Assembly (NCBI GenBank): GCA_002841995.1
Contig: PHBS01000013.1
Coordinates: forward strand, 1-39,614
DNA from: Chloroflexi bacterium HGW-Chloroflexi-8
Lineage (GTDB): Bacteria; Chloroflexota; Anaerolineae; Anaerolineales; Anaerolineaceae
Reading direction: 5' to 3'
Length of the DNA: 39,614 bases
This document shows, one piece after another, positions 18,456 to 26,411 of this stretch (within the stretch, counting starts at the first letter, position 1; every line of letters starts with the position of its first letter). The notes under the pieces were generated by a model that saw only the letters and a list, made by a program, of their open reading frames with translations, ran no database searches and had not been told where the DNA came from. A program made the position numbers and the translations under genes.

Positions 18456-18933
18456 TCCTTTCGAAAAGAACTGGAAGAATTTGAATAGTATGGTATTACA
18501 TTGTTAACCGATGCATTTATTCTCTCTTCCTCTATTTCCAATCTACTTTCCCGATCAACAATCTGGTTTATCAATTGTTTTATACAATAAATTAACGCTT
18601 TTTTTGCAACAGGTGGCAATCTGTAAAAAAAATGACATCTATATGAAACCAGGGCTGATTTTCGTTTCAATAATCCCACCGAATTTAAGCATCTTTGCAT
18701 GAAACATATCGGGTTATTCTTGAGCGGTGGATTACTCTGAATTCTCAATTGAAAAATAGTTGAGTCTAAAAGGAAAGGGGCATCTTTTTCAAGTTTTGCA
18801 CATGTTCAATTGGATAATTTGTCACATCATGATCAAGGAAATTACAGCGGTCGGCATATCTCTTTAATACCGACCGCTGATCATATTGTTTATTTTATTG
18901 TTGTTAAGTTGTCTTATCAAGAACTTCCGATCT
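18456..18933. other. Intergenic region between convergent genes
   Basis: About 480 bases between the GH3 gene (plus) and the M20 hydrolase gene (minus). Apart from the hairpin at 18845-18879, nothing was recognised. Short frames on either strand are not protein-like. Confidence 0.4.
18845..18879. terminator. Strong hairpin, probable bidirectional terminator
   Basis: CAGCGGTCGG (18845-18854) pairs perfectly with CCGACCGCTG (18870-18879), a 10-bp GC-rich stem around a 15-base loop. On the plus strand a T-rich stretch follows. It is 55 bases past the end of the minus-strand M20 gene and about 390 past the GH3 gene. Confidence 0.65.
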
Positions 18934-20151
18934 TTACAAAGATTCCTTAAGACTTTTAGGGAGGTAAGCATAGAACTCTGTCGCGTTAACCACATCATCC
19001 AGAGAAACATTTTCTATAAATGTGTGCGCTGTTATTTCGTCGCCCGGTCCAAAGCCAATCGATGGAATTCCAGCTTTACCAGCCCAATAGGTGCCATTTG
19101 TGGAAAAATCCCAGGTTCCCAAAGGGCGGGTTTCTCCCCACAGATCCTGAACACATTTCTGGCCAGCTTGAACCAGGGGATGAGATTCTTCCTGGAGCCA
19201 GGATGGAAAGTATTTATTCAATGGGAAGGTAAACCCTGTATAAGAAGGGGTGTCGTAAAATAATTCCTCGACCAAGATCTCTTTCTGCAGATAATCGGGA
19301 ATCAAACCTTTGATCTGGTTGATTACGTCATCATGTGGCTCGTTAATGGTGATCCTGCGGTCAATAAAAATCGTGAATTGGTTTGGCACAGCATTCAAGG
19401 AATTTGTTCGGGCAGATACATCGGTCACAGCTATCGACGGGTTCCCAAGGACCGGATGACCACCCATACCAAATCGAAAACGGCGATCCAATTCACGAAC
19501 AAGGTTGATAATCGAGTTCATCTTATAAACTGCATTGTCACCGATATAATGTACTGCCGCATGAGCCGAACGTCCGGAGGCTGTAATCTTTAATTCGATA
19601 CGACCTTTATGTCCACGATAGACCCTCATCTTAGTAGGTTCACCGATTACGACGAAATCCGGTTTAACTTTCGGATCAGACTCAACAAACGCGTTAGGAG
19701 CAATACCATCGCACCATTCTTCCATATTTCCGAAATAGTAGACAGTATATCCTTCCAATAATCCCAGGTCACGCGCAATTGCTAATCCATACACCATTCC
19801 AGGGGTGCTGCCTTTTTCGTCACAAGCTCCGCGAGCGTATAAAACTCCGTCTTCTACTTTCCCGATAAAAGGATCCCAACCCCATTCATTTTTGTCTCCT
19901 ACACCGACAGTATCAATATGGGAATCATAAACAAGAACCTTCGGACCATTGCCGATACGGCCAAGAGTGTTGCCCATTTTATCAAATCGAACTTCATCAT
20001 AACCAAGCTTAATCATTTCAGCCTGGATACGATCACCGACTGGTCCTATCAACGAATCCATTGATGGAATGGCGCAAATCTCGCGCATAAACTGAATAAT
20101 TTCATTTTTATTTTCCAAAACTCTTTGTTTTATCTCTGTTCGAATGTCCAT
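18934..20151 (-). CDS. M20 metallohydrolase, YgeY-like (selenium-metabolism-linked type)
   Basis: A 405-residue M20-family di-zinc hydrolase. Metal and catalytic residues are visible: SHIDTV (H78, D80), GACDEKG (bridging D111), MEEW (E144, E145) and the C-terminal AHTFIE histidine. VVIGEPT (about 166-172) and RGHKGRIELKI lead into the dimerisation domain. The overall sequence resembles YgeY, annotated from genome context as linked to selenium-dependent purine/pyrimidine metabolism, more than ArgE or DapE. The substrate is not proven for that group; a carbamoyl or N-acyl compound is likely. GAGGAAAA precedes the ATG. A promoter with a palindrome in its spacer lies just upstream. No selenium genes are in the window. 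Confidence 0.85.
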   Translation of the reverse strand: MDIRTEIKQRVLENKNEIIQFMREICAIPSMDSLIGPVGDRIQAEMIKLGYDEVRFDKMGNTLGRIGNGPKVLVYDSHIDTVGVGDKNEWGWDPFIGKVEDGVLYARGACDEKGSTPGMVYGLAIARDLGLLEGYTVYYFGNMEEWCDGIAPNAFVESDPKVKPDFVVIGEPTKMRVYRGHKGRIELKITASGRSAHAAVHYIGDNAVYKMNSIINLVRELDRRFRFGMGGHPVLGNPSIAVTDVSARTNSLNAVPNQFTIFIDRRITINEPHDDVINQIKGLIPDYLQKEILVEELFYDTPSYTGFTFPLNKYFPSWLQEESHPLVQAGQKCVQDLWGETRPLGTWDFSTNGTYWAGKAGIPSIGFGPGDEITAHTFIENVSLDDVVNATEFYAYLPKSLKESL

Positions 20152-20176
20152 TTTTCCTCGCTAATTATTGGCGGTA

Positions 20177-20206
20177 ATTATAACGCAGGCTTGATCAAGC
20201 TGACAA
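20177..20206 (-). promoter_or_regulatory. Promoter with palindromic operator in the spacer
   Basis: On the minus strand TTGTCA (20201-20206) and TATAAT (20177-20182) are separated by 18 bases. Transcription would begin about 20 bases before the M20 gene's ATG. The spacer contains the perfect 12-bp palindrome GCTTGATCAAGC (20189-20200), well placed for a repressor, or for an activator that corrects a long spacer. Confidence 0.65.
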
Positions 20207-20281
20207 ATCTCATTATTGCACATCATTTTTTGTATACTTTACGTCTGTAGGATGAACACAATATTTATACCGGTATTCGGT

Positions 20282-20311
20282 TTCACTCTAAACGATATTT
20301 ATCTGTATAAT
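20282..20311 (+). promoter_or_regulatory. Candidate promoter for the ABC operon
   Basis: TTCACT (20282-20287) and a perfect TATAAT (20306-20311) are 18 bases apart. The -35 is a 4/6 match, so the call is tentative. If it is used, the leader before the binding-protein gene would be about 420 nt and would include the heptamer repeats as RNA. Confidence 0.4.
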
Positions 20312-20357
20312 TATTAATATCAGATGTAAAAGCTAAAACCAACTAATTTAATTACTA

Positions 20358-20429
20358 GCCAAATATCTTCCAACCAATTTGGCAGGAACAATTATTGCCA
20401 AAATGACAAGGATAAGAAGAGGATTTGGC
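20358..20429 (+). repeat. Four alternating inverted heptamers (GCCAAAT / ATTTGGC)
   Basis: GCCAAAT at 20358-20364, ATTTGGC at 20377-20383, GCCAAAA at 20397-20403 and ATTTGGC at 20423-20429. Neighbouring copies are in opposite orientation, so the second can pair with either the first or the third, and the third with the second or the fourth. This may be a mutually exclusive hairpin set or an array of protein half-sites. Confidence 0.6.
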
Positions 20430-20682
20430 GTTTTGTGTACTTTTGAAAACCATCTGATGTGCGTAATAAACTCAAGGTACGTATAAGAAAATAATAAAAA
20501 GTTGTTAACCGGGAAGTTTTTAATTCAAATCAGCAGTGGAAAAATCATAGAAAGGAGAAGATAAAAAAATAATTATTCGTAAATAGATGAATTTTTTTTA
20601 ACCTGCTATGTCGCAAAGGTCAGGACAGATAACATCATTGAAGTCAATTTTTGGAAGAGAAGAGTTGATTACCAACAAATAA

Positions 20683-20712
20683 TGGATAAATTCGTCGAAA
20701 ATATTTTATCCA
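20683..20712 (+). promoter_or_regulatory. Hairpin directly before the binding-protein ribosome site
   Basis: TGGATAAA (20683-20690) and TTTATCCA (20705-20712) form a perfect 8-bp stem; the loop has an inner TTCG/CGAA pair. The A-rich AAGGAAA ribosome site starts only a few bases after it. It may protect the mRNA or tune translation. Confidence 0.5.
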
Positions 20713-20736
20713 CCAGAAAAAAAAAGGAAATAAAAA

Positions 20737-21834
20737 ATGCAAAAGATAAGCTTGTTTAAAATCGTTTTATTATTGGCCATTTTCTCAATGGTTATTGCTG
20801 GCTGTGGTACTAAAGCCGGAACAGAGACTGTTAACTTAAATGAAGCAACTCTGGATGCAATCATAGCTGGCGCAAAAAAAGAAGGTCATGTTGAATCCGT
20901 TGGTATGCCAGATTCCTGGGCAAACTGGGGTGAAACCTGGCAAGAATTGACTGCCAAATATGGTATTACACATGCCGATACGGATATGAGTTCAGCAGAA
21001 GAACTCAATATGTTCGAAAATGAGAAAGATGCCCCAACCAAAGACATTGGTGACATCGGTTTGGGTTTTACAGCCGATTCTATCACTCGTGGTCTTGTGC
21101 AGGGTTATAAGACCTCCTATTGGGAAAGTGTTCCGGATTGGGCAAAGGGCGTGGATGGCAAGTGGATGATCGCATATACCGGTGTTACCACCTTCATCTA
21201 TAATAATGACGTTTCTACTGATCCCGCTCCAACTTCATGGGCTGATGTCCGTGCAGGTACATACAAAATAACAATTGGTGATGTTATCGGTGGTGCTACC
21301 GGTCAGGCTAACGTTCTTGCAACAGCTTATGCATTCGGTGGTGGTATGGATAATTTGGACCCGGCATTCGAGTTCTGGGCTGAAATGGCCAAGGCTGGAC
21401 GTATTGACCAGGGCGACATTCTCCTTCAGAGAATCCAGGCTGGTGAGGTTCAATTAGGCGTCACCTGGAGTTACAATGCACTGACTTATCGCAACGAAAC
21501 CCCAAATTACAAATTCACAGTCGGTGTTCCCTCTGATGGCTCTATTCTCAGTGGTTATGCCTCAGTTATCAATGCTTATGCGCCACATCCCTATGCTGCC
21601 GCTTTAGCCCGCGAATTCATCTTCAGTGATGAAGGCCAAATCAACCTTGCAAAAGGTGGCGCAATCCCGACCAGAACGGATATTGTTATCCCACAGGAAA
21701 TTCAGGATGCGACCCTGCAGCAATCTACTTATGCAAATTCAATCCCGGTAAAAGATGCTGCTGCCTATGCCGCAGTCGGTGCCCAAATTGCTGCTCGTTG
21801 GGAAGCTGAAATTATTCCTCTCATGAGCAAGTGA
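20737..21834 (+). CDS. ABC transporter substrate-binding lipoprotein
   Basis: A 365-residue extracellular solute-binding protein. The N terminus is a lipoprotein signal with lipobox IAGC, so C23 is the likely lipidated residue. The mature part has the family-1/Fbp-ThiB type layout: LDAIIAGAKKEGHVESVGMPDSW, a central TGVTTFIYNNDVSTDPAPTSWADV, and a late HPYAAALAREFIFSDEGQ. Proteins of this kind bind iron, thiamine, 2-aminoethylphosphonate, polyamines or phosphodiesters, and these cannot be separated by eye. AAGGAAATAAAAA precedes the ATG. It is the first gene of an operon ending with a glycerophosphodiester phosphodiesterase, which favours a phosphorus-containing ligand. A hairpin after the stop should make this gene's mRNA more abundant than the rest. 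Confidence 0.88.
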   Translation: MQKISLFKIVLLLAIFSMVIAGCGTKAGTETVNLNEATLDAIIAGAKKEGHVESVGMPDSWANWGETWQELTAKYGITHADTDMSSAEELNMFENEKDAPTKDIGDIGLGFTADSITRGLVQGYKTSYWESVPDWAKGVDGKWMIAYTGVTTFIYNNDVSTDPAPTSWADVRAGTYKITIGDVIGGATGQANVLATAYAFGGGMDNLDPAFEFWAEMAKAGRIDQGDILLQRIQAGEVQLGVTWSYNALTYRNETPNYKFTVGVPSDGSILSGYASVINAYAPHPYAAALAREFIFSDEGQINLAKGGAIPTRTDIVIPQEIQDATLQQSTYANSIPVKDAAAYAAVGAQIAARWEAEIIPLMSK

Positions 21835-21875
21835 TCGCTTTTGGATAAACATATTTAGGATTTGAATAAGAAAAG

Positions 21876-21903
21876 ATGGGGCGTATCAACAAATACGCCC
21901 CAT
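21876..21903 (+). terminator. Intra-operon hairpin (partial terminator or mRNA stabiliser)
   Basis: ATGGGGCGTAT (21876-21886) and ATACGCCCCAT (21893-21903) form a perfect 11-bp stem with a 6-base loop, followed only by TCTT. It sits between the binding-protein and first permease genes. Such hairpins usually raise the level of binding protein over the membrane parts. The in-frame ATG at 21876 is inside the stem and is probably not a start. Confidence 0.75.
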
Positions 21904-21923
21904 TCTTGGAAATAGGAGATTTC

Positions 21924-22784
21924 TTGAAAAAAAAGACAAATACAAAACTTTATTTTCTTGTGATTCTTCCCTTTCTTGTGATAGTTTTTCTTTATGAAAT
22001 ACTGCCGCTTGTGATGATGATTCTCAGCAGTTTCAAATCCGAAACTGAGAGCAGTATTCTTTTTACACTTGAAAATTATATAAGTGCGTTCACTAAGCTG
22101 TCTTATCAAAGAGCCATAATCAATAGTATAAGAATTACGTTACTATCCACACTTTTTGGGATCATAATCGGATTTATTGGTGCTCAGGCTGCCCACAATT
22201 CCCGTGGAAATTTCAAGAACACGTTCTTAACTGTGTTAAATATGACGTCAAACTTTGCTGGTGTTCCCTTAGCCTTTGCCTATATGATCATTTTGGGTAA
22301 TTCAGGGGTCCTCATCATGCTCGCGAAAACTTTGGGGTTGGAGGCACTCGCTAATTTCGATTTATACACTGGCAATGGCCTGATTATGATGTATGTATAT
22401 TTTCAGATCCCATTATCCACGCTATTATTAATTCCAGCTTTTAATGGAGTCCGAAAGGAATGGCAGGAAGCAAACACACTTTTGGGTGGTTATCCATTTA
22501 CATTCTGGACAAAAGTAGGTATTCCCGTCCTGTTGCCGAGCATCTTTGGTACGATGAGTGTTCTTTTTGCAAATGCTCTGGCTGCGTATGCGACTGCATA
22601 TGCGTTGCTGATGAATAACTATTCATTACTGCCAGTCAATATTACGGGTATGTTTACAGGTGATATGACAACACGCCCGCACCTTGGAGCTGCTCTATCG
22701 GTCGTCATGATGCTGATGATGTTAGCAGCGATTTTGATCAATAATTACATTAATCGTCAAACAACAAAGTGGAAGGGAGGATAA
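21924..22784 (+). CDS. ABC transporter permease, subunit 1
   Basis: A 286-residue MetI-type permease with about six membrane helices, the first at about 7-30 (YFLVILPFLVIVFLYEILPLVMM). The cytoplasmic EAA loop is QEANTLLGGYPFTFWTKVGIP, which contacts the ATPase. The frame is open from an ATG at 21876, but that codon lies in a hairpin stem; TTG at 21924 is preferred because AGGAG (21914-21918) is 5 bases upstream and the protein then starts MKKKTNTK at the first helix. It ends directly before the second permease's ATG (TAA then ATG), so the two are translationally coupled. It resembles the PotB/ThiP-N-terminal type of importer. Confidence 0.88.
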   Translation: MKKKTNTKLYFLVILPFLVIVFLYEILPLVMMILSSFKSETESSILFTLENYISAFTKLSYQRAIINSIRITLLSTLFGIIIGFIGAQAAHNSRGNFKNTFLTVLNMTSNFAGVPLAFAYMIILGNSGVLIMLAKTLGLEALANFDLYTGNGLIMMYVYFQIPLSTLLLIPAFNGVRKEWQEANTLLGGYPFTFWTKVGIPVLLPSIFGTMSVLFANALAAYATAYALLMNNYSLLPVNITGMFTGDMTTRPHLGAALSVVMMLMMLAAILINNYINRQTTKWKGG

Positions 22785-23588
22785 ATGAAAAAAAATCATA
22801 TTTCTTCATTCATCATTGTTGTCATCATTATTTACCTGCTTATTCCACTTCTAGCTACCGCAGTTTATTCCATGTTTCAGAAATGGACAGGGATCCTGCC
22901 GGAAGGCTTCACATTAGGACATTACCAATCCTTGCTATCCAATAAAGCTTTCTTGTTGACCCTGGGTCGCACGATTTTAGTCTGTATTATTCCGATTGTG
23001 CTGACCGTATTTCTGACTTTATTGGCACTATTCGCTGTTACAATTTATTTTCCAAAATTTGAAAAATATATCCAAATTCTGTGCATGATCCCCTATACAA
23101 TCCAGGGAGTAATCCTTTCAGTGAGTATCCTTTCGCTTTATGCTGGTGTCAAAGGATTTCTTGGATTACGTTTGGTAATGCTGATTGGAGCATATTGCAT
23201 CATAATTCTACCGTATGTATACCAGGGAATCCGCAATAGTATGCAAGCCATTAACATGCCAATGCTGATTGAGGCAGCAGAAATGCTGGGAGCAAGCAAA
23301 CTGAATGCCTTCTTTAAGGTGATTGTTCCCAATATCATTGCCGGTATTACGGTTTCTTCTCTCTTGTCAGTTGGCATTATTTTTGGTGATTATGTGCTAA
23401 TTCGAAATATTACAGGAAGCTCTTTCCAGAATGTTCAGATTTTTCTGTTCCTCGCTATGAAACGTTCCAGTACGGAAGCTTCTGCTGTTTTTGTCATCAT
23501 AATGGCAACCACATTCTTAATTGCTGCATTGGTCCTCTATCTGCAGAGCAGAGATAACCGGCAGAAAATAGAAAATAGAGGTAGGTAA
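22785..23588 (+). CDS. ABC transporter permease, subunit 2
   Basis: A 267-residue permease with six predicted helices; the first is about residues 6-28. The EAA loop is IEAAEMLGASKLNAFFKVIVPNI, an excellent match to the EAA--G consensus. GGGAGG lies just before the ATG, inside the end of the preceding gene. With subunit 1 it forms a heterodimeric pore for the solute delivered by the lipoprotein. It ends two bases before the ATPase gene's ATG. It belongs to the PotC-like group; sequence alone does not define the ligand. Confidence 0.9.
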   Translation: MKKNHISSFIIVVIIIYLLIPLLATAVYSMFQKWTGILPEGFTLGHYQSLLSNKAFLLTLGRTILVCIIPIVLTVFLTLLALFAVTIYFPKFEKYIQILCMIPYTIQGVILSVSILSLYAGVKGFLGLRLVMLIGAYCIIILPYVYQGIRNSMQAINMPMLIEAAEMLGASKLNAFFKVIVPNIIAGITVSSLLSVGIIFGDYVLIRNITGSSFQNVQIFLFLAMKRSSTEASAVFVIIMATTFLIAALVLYLQSRDNRQKIENRGR

Positions 23589-23590
23589 TC

Positions 23591-24598
23591 ATGCCTTATA
23601 TCCGCTTTGAAGAACTTAATAAGTTTTACGGGAATAATCATGTATTAAAAGATATTAATCTGAGTGTTGAAAAAGGGCAGTTGGTTACCCTATTAGGACC
23701 CTCTGGCTGCGGAAAAAGTACATTGCTTCGCTGCCTAGCAGGTTTGGAAGCCGTATCCTCCGGAAAAGTGTTTCTGGATGGTAATGATGTAACCGAGGTT
23801 GGTGCCCGAGATCGTGGAATAGGTATGGTCTTCCAACAATATTCACTTTTCCCAAACCTGACTGTAGCTCAAAACGTGGCATTTGGCTTGAAAATGAAAA
23901 AAGTACCAAAAGATGAAATCGATAGAAAAGTAAAAGAAATCCTGGGCTTGGTTGGACTCTCTGAAAAAATCGATCAGTATCCAAGCCAGCTCTCCGGAGG
24001 ACAACAACAGCGCGTGGCATTAGCTCGTGCTATCGTAACTGAACCTAAAGTTCTACTCCTGGATGAACCGCTTTCTGCGATTGATGCACTTTTACGTCGC
24101 AATCTACGAATTGAAATTCGTCGAATCCAAAAGGAACTTCAAATTACCACAATTTTTGTGACTCATGACCAGGATGAAGCGATGGTCATGTCGGATGTTA
24201 TTCACCTGTTGAGTGCAGGTTATATCGAGCAAAGTGGGACACCTATCGATCTTTACTCAAAACCTCGCACCTTATTTGCTGCAACTTTTATCGGAAACTA
24301 CACAATTCTCCCGGCAGCTGATTTCAGTAAAGCCATCGGTGAGAAGCTAGACTGCAAGGATGTGGCCATACGCCCGGAAATTGTCCATTTGAGTAGCAAA
24401 CCGGAAGAGGGCGAGGATAAATATCATTTACAGGGTACCATTACGAGTAGTTTCTGTCACGGAAATATTTTTCGATACAATGTTCATTGCGAAGGAATTC
24501 AGATCAATGCTGATGTGATTTACGAAGGCGGGTTGCCCTTGAATGATAATGAATTGGTGTTTCTGTCTATTAAGAAGGATCAGGTTATTGAGTTGTAA
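23591..24598 (+). CDS. ABC transporter ATP-binding protein (Pot/Fbp/PhnT type)
   Basis: A 335-residue importer ATPase. Walker [10 protein letters not shown] (36-44), Q-loop VFQQYSLF, signature LSGGQQQR (134-141), Walker B VLLLDEP (154-160) with catalytic E159, and switch H192 (VTHDQDEA) are all intact. The C-terminal 100 residues form a TOBE-type regulatory domain with the typical VAIRPE segment. This layout is shared by the polyamine, iron, thiamine, 2-aminoethylphosphonate and sugar-phosphate importers. The gene follows the second permease by two bases. The following GDPD gene starts 78 bases later. Confidence 0.93.
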   Translation: MPYIRFEELNKFYGNNHVLKDINLSVEKGQLVTLLGPSGCGKSTLLRCLAGLEAVSSGKVFLDGNDVTEVGARDRGIGMVFQQYSLFPNLTVAQNVAFGLKMKKVPKDEIDRKVKEILGLVGLSEKIDQYPSQLSGGQQQRVALARAIVTEPKVLLLDEPLSAIDALLRRNLRIEIRRIQKELQITTIFVTHDQDEAMVMSDVIHLLSAGYIEQSGTPIDLYSKPRTLFAATFIGNYTILPAADFSKAIGEKLDCKDVAIRPEIVHLSSKPEEGEDKYHLQGTITSSFCHGNIFRYNVHCEGIQINADVIYEGGLPLNDNELVFLSIKKDQVIEL

Positions 24599-24676
24599 AA
24601 ATAACGCTTGTAGCGGACCAATTCTAAAAGCAACTTGTTATTCGGAGTACAACATAAAAATCTCAATGGAGTAAAC

Positions 24677-25411
24677 ATGACGATAAACATCGCTCATCGC
24701 GGTTTCTCAGGAAAATATCCCGAAAATACGATGTTGTCCTTTCGAAAAGCGCTTGAGTTAGGTGTGGATGCTATTGAGCTGGATGTGCAGCTTTCCAAAG
24801 ATGGAGAAGTGATGATTTTCCATGATGAGGATTTGATGCGTGTCACAGGTGAAAACGGTCTGTTAATGGAACGAACTTGTTCGGAGTTGCAGTCTTTGGA
24901 CGCTTCCGGGAGCTTCCGATATAAATATGGAATAAATTTCATACCCACCTTGACAGAATACCTGGAATTCACAGAAAATATTGAAATACTCACATTTCTG
25001 GAATTGAAGAACAGTATGATTCCATACCCCCATTTAGAAGAAAAAGTAAAGGATGTCATCTACCGGTATGGTCAACAGAAAAAGATTATTCTCTTTTCTG
25101 CCAACCATCCTTCAGTCATCCATTTTGGACGGCTTGCTCCGGATGTGAGAATTCTTTTCCCTTTTGATAACTGGATCTACGATTATGGCGCTTATTGTCA
25201 AAAACATGGTGTGTCAGCTTGCATGCCTTATTTTCACGCACTAACACCAGAAGTCGTCACAGAGATTAAAGCTCATGAGGTCGCTATTTATCCCTGGATC
25301 ATTGATGAGCCTTCCGATATGGTTGCCCTTCTTTCCTTAGGCGTGGATGGAATATTAACGAATTTTCCGGATCGTCTAAAAGTTTTCCTTCAGGGCAAAG
25401 AAAACTTGTAG
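24677..25411 (+). CDS. Glycerophosphodiester phosphodiesterase (GDPD)
   Basis: A 244-residue GDPD-fold enzyme. Catalytic and metal residues are visible: AHRG (H7, R8), AIELDVQ (E34, D36) and FHDE (H49, D50), then FLELKN as the fourth strand acidic site and YPWIIDEPSDM with DGILTNFPD at the end. It hydrolyses glycerophosphodiesters to glycerol-3-phosphate and an alcohol. The frame is open from 24635, but the ATG at 24677, 5 bases after GGAG, is the natural start because AHRG normally lies 5-10 residues in. No signal peptide, so it acts on imported substrate. As the last gene of the ABC operon it suggests uptake of deacylated phospholipid head-group diesters. Confidence 0.92.
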   Translation: MTINIAHRGFSGKYPENTMLSFRKALELGVDAIELDVQLSKDGEVMIFHDEDLMRVTGENGLLMERTCSELQSLDASGSFRYKYGINFIPTLTEYLEFTENIEILTFLELKNSMIPYPHLEEKVKDVIYRYGQQKKIILFSANHPSVIHFGRLAPDVRILFPFDNWIYDYGAYCQKHGVSACMPYFHALTPEVVTEIKAHEVAIYPWIIDEPSDMVALLSLGVDGILTNFPDRLKVFLQGKENL

Positions 25412-25464
25412 TGGGTTTGAAGTTTTAAATTTATTGATCCATGTTTTAAAAATATGCCAAAAAG

Positions 25465-25483
25465 AGACTAATTTTCTTAGTCT
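25465..25483 (+). terminator. Weak terminator-like hairpin after the ABC-GDPD operon
   Basis: AGACTAA (25465-25471) pairs with TTAGTCT (25477-25483), a 7-bp stem with a 5-base loop, about 55 bases past the GDPD stop. A short T/A-rich stretch follows. Confidence 0.4.
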
Positions 25484-25629
25484 TATAATCGATACCAATG
25501 AGTTGCCCGATAATAATCCAATAATTCTATGGGTGAATAAAAAAACCAAAGAGATGTGATATTTCTTGATTCAACAATATCAGAAACGAACCAAATTCAT
25601 GAATTCGTTATTTGTATTTAGTGTTCAGA

Positions 25630-25995
25630 TCATCCGATAATAATTTTACTATTAGGCAAAAAAAATTTCATCACCTTTGGATCCTGCTTTTCGATCCCTT
25701 CAAAAGCGTAAGGGGGATCATGTAGCGGTAGAATTTGTGAGATCAATGGTTCGATTCGAAACTGATCACATTTGCAAAATTAATTGCCTGGATTGAAAAA
25801 AGAACTGGGGTATTGGAAGAAACCAGAGTCAAACTTTTTATTGAAAATTTCAAAAGCATTCAACTCCATCTTCTTTCCTGCAGGAGGGATGCCAAAATAA
25901 AAATAGACTATCCCTCGTATCCAGGTGATATTAATGAAATAGTTCATGATTGGAATGACTCTGGTTGAGTCCATGGCCACATCGTGTTTATTCAA
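25630..25995 (-). pseudogene. C-terminal relic of a zinc-binding alcohol dehydrogenase
   Basis: Read on the minus strand in one frame, with one internal TAA (at about 25777), the translation gives RGIVYFYFGIPPAGKK, ELNAFEIFNKKF and then, past the stop, RIEPLISQILPLHDPPYAFEGIEKQDPKVMK. These are the late part of medium-chain zinc alcohol dehydrogenases (GGivvyFGvPp, iNpfeI, epLIsh-lpLdd-pyAFe). The upstream two thirds (cofactor and zinc-binding domains) are missing or unrecognisable in 25996-26240. The remainder is therefore a gene fragment inside an approximately 1-kb gap. Confidence 0.7.
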
Positions 25996-26411
25996 ATCAG
26001 ATCGTCAATTTGGGTCACCGAAAGATCTGACTCCATTTGGTTGGCAAGATCAACATTTTATGTGCTAAAGAGGTTCTGATATTTCGTGTTCGGAAAGCAA
26101 TTTTTCAAAAGAATTGCTTTTAGAGGTGCTGTATAACATTACCTGGATGCCAGTGATTGATTTTGGCCTGAATCATGCAATGAGTGTTCCAGTTATTTTC
26201 TCCTGGATAAGGGATTAAAACAAAAAATAAATACAAGGAATAATTAAATATTGTACATATAGATTTTAATAAATTAACCTATCCTTTATTATTAATTCAA
26301 TAGTTTTACACTGTTATGTTAAAGTAAAAAAATATCGAGGATTATTTTGGAACAAATTTCTCTGATTTTCGTCAATAGTAAATAATTGAACTTCATCTTG
26401 TTAGGCGAACC
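25996..26411. other. Intergenic region upstream of the secreted M23-like gene
   Basis: No intact gene. The stretch to about 26240 may hold further decayed alcohol-dehydrogenase sequence that I cannot align by eye. The part next to 26412 is very AT-rich, but no clear promoter pair was found. Confidence 0.35.

Larger units (their letters stand above)
20207..20736. other. Long leader region of the ABC import operon
   Basis: No gene in this span. It holds a candidate promoter (20282-20311), four alternating GCCAAA(T)/ATTTGGC heptamers (20358-20429) and a hairpin just before the ribosome site of the binding-protein gene (20683-20712). AAGGAG at about 20555 has no usable start codon after it. Confidence 0.5.

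Noticed and set aside
18365-18748. A minus-strand frame across the end of the GH3 gene
   Set aside because: It overlaps conserved GH3 C-terminal sequence and has no ribosome site; not protein-like.
20570-20680. Possible thiamine (TPP) riboswitch before the ABC operon
   Set aside because: The importer type made this worth checking, but neither the CTGAGA nor the ACCTGATC-type core is present in the leader.
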